The notes beneath the pieces were generated by a model. That model saw only the letters and a list, made by a program, of their open reading frames with translations. It was not told the origin of the DNA and did no database searches. The translations under genes were made by a program, and so were the position numbers. This document shows, piece after piece, positions 14,100-16,047 of a DNA stretch of 16,047 bases (position 1 is the first letter of the stretch; every line of letters starts with the position of its first letter). Origin of the DNA: an uncultured Bacilli bacterium (GTDB lineage: Bacteria; Bacillota_I; Bacilli_A; RF39; UBA660); assembly GCA_944358665.1 (NCBI GenBank), contig CALVRP010000073.1:1-16047 (forward strand). Direction: 5' to 3'.

Positions 14100-14881
14100 A
14101 AAGTTCCCGCAATTAAACAATAGTATACAAAATAAATAAGTTTACCCTTAAGCATAACACCTCTAAACCATTTTGTTGCAAAGAATGTTACAATACCAGC
14201 TACTACAGCTCCGATTAAATAGCCAATTAATAGATTTGTTTCAATACCAGTACTAACAACGTCAACAACACCAAGTCCCATAGTAGCAAGACTTATTGGA
14301 ATATAAAGCATAAAAGAAAATTTAAACGCAGCTTCCCTCGTTAACCCAGAAAACATACCACCAACTAACGTTGCACCGCTTCGGCTAATTCCTGGGAATA
14401 AAGCCACCATTTGGAATAGTCCAATTTTTAAAGCATCTAAAGCTGTTATCTCTTTATCATTTTTATGTCCTTTTAATTTTCTGATTAAAAATAAGAAAAC
14501 TGCAGTAATTAATAAAGCCACCCCAACTAATTTAACGTTTGTAAGTTTTTCTTCTATAAAATCTTTGGTTAAAAATCCTACGATGCCAGCGGGAATTGTC
14601 CCTAAAACAATTAACCAGCAGTATTTAAAGCCATCTTTATATTTTTCCTCTTTAGTTTTTATATAAGCAAAAAAATCTTTAATAAGCTTCGCAATATCTT
14701 TTCTAAAAATAATTACAATAGCAATAAAACTACCAAAATTAGTAAAAATTGCAAAATTTAAATCATTTAACGCTTCAATATCAAAAATATTTTGAAAAAT
14801 AGTCAAATGTCCGCTTGAAGAAACCGGAATGGGTTCAGTAAAACCTTGAACAATCCCTAAAATAATATAAATCAATAACAT
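14081..14881 (-). CDS. uppP: Undecaprenyl-diphosphatase UppP (BacA)
   Basis: 266-aa integral membrane phosphatase that recycles undecaprenyl diphosphate to the carrier lipid used for cell-wall synthesis; extra dosage gives bacitracin resistance. Both family motifs are present: GFTEPIPVSSSGHL (13-26, with E16 and H25) and FPGISRSGATLV (162-173, with R168). Several hydrophobic helices follow the standard pattern. An oddity is P17, in the place where most homologues have Phe or Trp (TEFLPVSSSGH), though the Glu, Ser and His residues are kept. The start at 14881 has AGGTGG at 5 bases. Single gene between its own promoter and terminator. Fits functionally with the Bce-type module in this window. 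Confidence 0.95.
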   Translation of the reverse strand: MLLIYIILGIVQGFTEPIPVSSSGHLTIFQNIFDIEALNDLNFAIFTNFGSFIAIVIIFRKDIAKLIKDFFAYIKTKEEKYKDGFKYCWLIVLGTIPAGIVGFLTKDFIEEKLTNVKLVGVALLITAVFLFLIRKLKGHKNDKEITALDALKIGLFQMVALFPGISRSGATLVGGMFSGLTREAAFKFSFMLYIPISLATMGLGVVDVVSTGIETNLLIGYLIGAVVAGIVTFFATKWFRGVMLKGKLIYFVYYCLIAGTLVILFL

Positions 14882-14919
14882 TAAACCACCTCATATAATT
14901 ATATTTTCAAGTCTTATTC

Positions 14920-14948
14920 ATTATATCATTTAATTAATTATTATACAA
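14920..14948 (-). promoter_or_regulatory. Promoter of uppP
   Basis: -35 TTGTAT (14943-14948), a 17-bp spacer, and -10 TATAAT (14920-14925) on the minus strand. It directly abuts the tail of the terminator of the 122-aa gene. Confidence 0.5.
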
Positions 14949-14975
14949 GAAAAACTTAAGCAGCTAGCTTAAGTT
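14948..14975 (-). terminator. Terminator of the 122-aa gene
   Basis: A perfect 9-bp stem (AACTTAAGC with GCTTAAGTT), a TAGCT loop, then TTTCTT. The last codons (KLAA) and the stop are inside the hairpin. Confidence 0.8.
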
Positions 14976-15324
14976 CTTTTGCATTAGTGTAAATTGGAAT
15001 TACTGTCTTATAAGGACACTTTCCATACATCCTTATAATTGGAGCTGTTGGTTTGTTTAACTTTGATGGTTTGATATGTTCTAATTTATCTGATAAAGTT
15101 TTTTCGTTGGGTGCAAGAGCCTCAACATTAAATTTAATGGGCTCTTTTTTATTGTCGAAAATAAAATCTTTAATTTGATTTAAATCATCTTCACTCATAT
15201 TAAATGGATTCAAAATATAACTGTCAATTAATTCATATAAATCAATATCAATTTCTTCTACACCATTTTTAAAGCATTCATATAAATCAGATAATATTTC
15301 ATGTTCATTTGTATATGTAACCAT
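14956..15324 (-). CDS. Uncharacterised 122-aa soluble protein ending in LAA
   Basis: Not recognised. No signal peptide or membrane helix. The first half is acidic and probably helical (ILSDLYECFKNGVEEIDIDLYELIDSYI, then NMSEDDLNQIKDFIFDN). The second half is basic and Pro/Lys-rich (HIKPSKLNKPTAPIIRMYGK), with the closing sequence ELKLAA. The ATG at 15324 has GGGAGTGG in front; an in-frame GTG at 15333 is rejected as part of that site. It is monocistronic with a perfect consensus promoter and its own terminator, implying strong expression. The C-terminal LAA resembles the end of ssrA tags read by ClpXP, so the protein may be short-lived; this is inference. Confidence 0.75.
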   Translation of the reverse strand: MVTYTNEHEILSDLYECFKNGVEEIDIDLYELIDSYILNPFNMSEDDLNQIKDFIFDNKKEPIKFNVEALAPNEKTLSDKLEHIKPSKLNKPTAPIIRMYGKCPYKTVIPIYTNAKELKLAA

Positions 15325-15355
15325 CAAAACCACTCCCTTTTAAACAAACAATATG

Positions 15356-15384
15356 ATTATATAACAAAAAATAAATAATGTCAA
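15356..15384 (-). promoter_or_regulatory. Perfect consensus sigma-A promoter of the 122-aa gene
   Basis: TTGACA (15379-15384), a 17-bp spacer, and TATAAT (15356-15361) on the minus strand: both hexamers match exactly at ideal spacing. The best promoter in the window. Confidence 0.85.
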
Positions 15385-15432
15385 GTTTTGTACAATTTTA
15401 TATAAATGCTAATTTGTTAAAACAGTTAGAAA

Positions 15433-16047
15433 TTATATTTCAAATTGTGAATTATATAAATTCGCATAAAAACCATTCTTTTCAAGTAGTTGTTCATGAG
15501 TTCCCTGTTCTATAATATCACCATCTTTTAAAACAAGGATTAAATCTGCATTTTTAATCGTTGAAAGTCTATGGGCAATAATGAAGGATGTTCTTCCTTT
15601 CATTAGTTCATCCATCGCCCTTTGAACAATTTCTTCCGTTCTTGTATCAACATTAGACGTTGCTTCATCAAGAATTAAGAATGGTGAGTTTTTAAGCATT
15701 CCTCTAGCAATTGTTATTAATTGTCTTTGACCAGCTGAAACACTACCCTCGGTAATTATAGTATCATAACCATTTGGTAACGTTCTGATAAAATGATCAA
15801 GGCCAACTTTTTTACAAACGTTTATAACTTCTTCATCAGTAATATCTTTTCCATTATAAACGATATTTTCTTTAATTGTTCCGCTAAATAACCAAGTATC
15901 TTGAAGAACCATAGTAAATAAATCATGGATATTTTCTCTTGTGAGTTCCTTAATAGAAATTCCATCTATTTTGATGTCGCCAGAATTTATTTCATAAAAT
16001 TTCATAAGTAAGTTAACCATCGTGGTTTTTCCTGCTCCTGTTGGTCC
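15433..16047 (-). CDS. ABC exporter (ABCB/MsbA-type) ATPase domain, C-terminal part
   Basis: The nucleotide-binding end of a fused membrane-ATPase exporter; the gene continues past the window end. The visible frame starts inside Walker A (GPTGAGKTTMVNLL). It continues through a Q-loop (TMVLQDTWLFSGTIKENIVY), a signature written SVSAGQRQL rather than LSGGQ, Walker B FLILDEATSNVD with the catalytic Glu, a D-loop and H-loop (IIAHRLSTI), and ends NSQFEI with TAA. The wording is that of the paired multidrug-type exporters of Bacillota, in which a second half-transporter gene normally lies beside this one; here that partner would be outside the window. Substrate unknown. No clear terminator follows the stop. 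Confidence 0.93.
   Translation of the reverse strand, partial: GPTGAGKTTMVNLLMKFYEINSGDIKIDGISIKELTRENIHDLFTMVLQDTWLFSGTIKENIVYNGKDITDEEVINVCKKVGLDHFIRTLPNGYDTIITEGSVSAGQRQLITIARGMLKNSPFLILDEATSNVDTRTEEIVQRAMDELMKGRTSFIIAHRLSTIKNADLILVLKDGDIIEQGTHEQLLEKNGFYANLYNSQFEI

Overview
The window is AT-rich throughout and almost every gene has a clear Shine-Dalgarno sequence (GGAGG or GGTGG type). Most genes lie on the minus strand. It looks like chromosome of a low-GC Bacillota, probably an uncultured host-associated Bacilli or Mollicutes-like lineage that keeps a cell wall: it has sortase, UppP and Bce-type sensing. The code appears standard (table 11), because TGG encodes Trp and TGA is used as a stop, for example in the ATGA overlap between the first response regulator and its kinase. 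The lineage is inferred from composition and gene style only.

Layout. 1-2659 (minus): a BceRSAB-type antimicrobial-peptide sensing and resistance module (response regulator, intramembrane-sensing kinase, ABC ATPase, and a permease cut by the window start). 2693-3555 (minus): a type III toxin-antitoxin locus of the ToxIN/AbiQ family, with a toxI promoter, five 35/36-nt antitoxin RNA repeats, an intrinsic terminator, a second consensus promoter, and the toxN endoribonuclease gene. 3558-6744 (minus): an operon of xerD, a guanine-deaminase-like gene, an AlkD-like gene and trpS. 6834-7551 (minus): a phage-type nuclease-like gene (PBECR-like) that appears broken or frameshifted at an A7 run. 7724-8926 (plus) is rarA, convergent with holA (8934-9857, minus).

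9958-11874: an anchored surface protein with an NPKTA sorting motif faces a class B sortase on the opposite strand, a likely substrate-enzyme pair sharing a divergent regulatory region. 11925-14019 (minus): a second OmpR-type two-component system. 14081-14881 (minus): uppP. 14956-15324 (minus): an unrecognised 122-aa protein behind a perfect consensus promoter. 15433-16047 (minus): the C-terminal half of an ABC exporter, cut by the window end.

How it fits together. Much of the window deals with the envelope: Bce-type peptide resistance, undecaprenyl-diphosphate recycling, sortase anchoring and a second two-component system. The standout system is the toxIN locus, a candidate phage-defence (abortive infection) or maintenance module inserted between the trpS operon and the Bce module. 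No tRNA, rRNA, CRISPR array, complete IS or prophage structural gene was seen.
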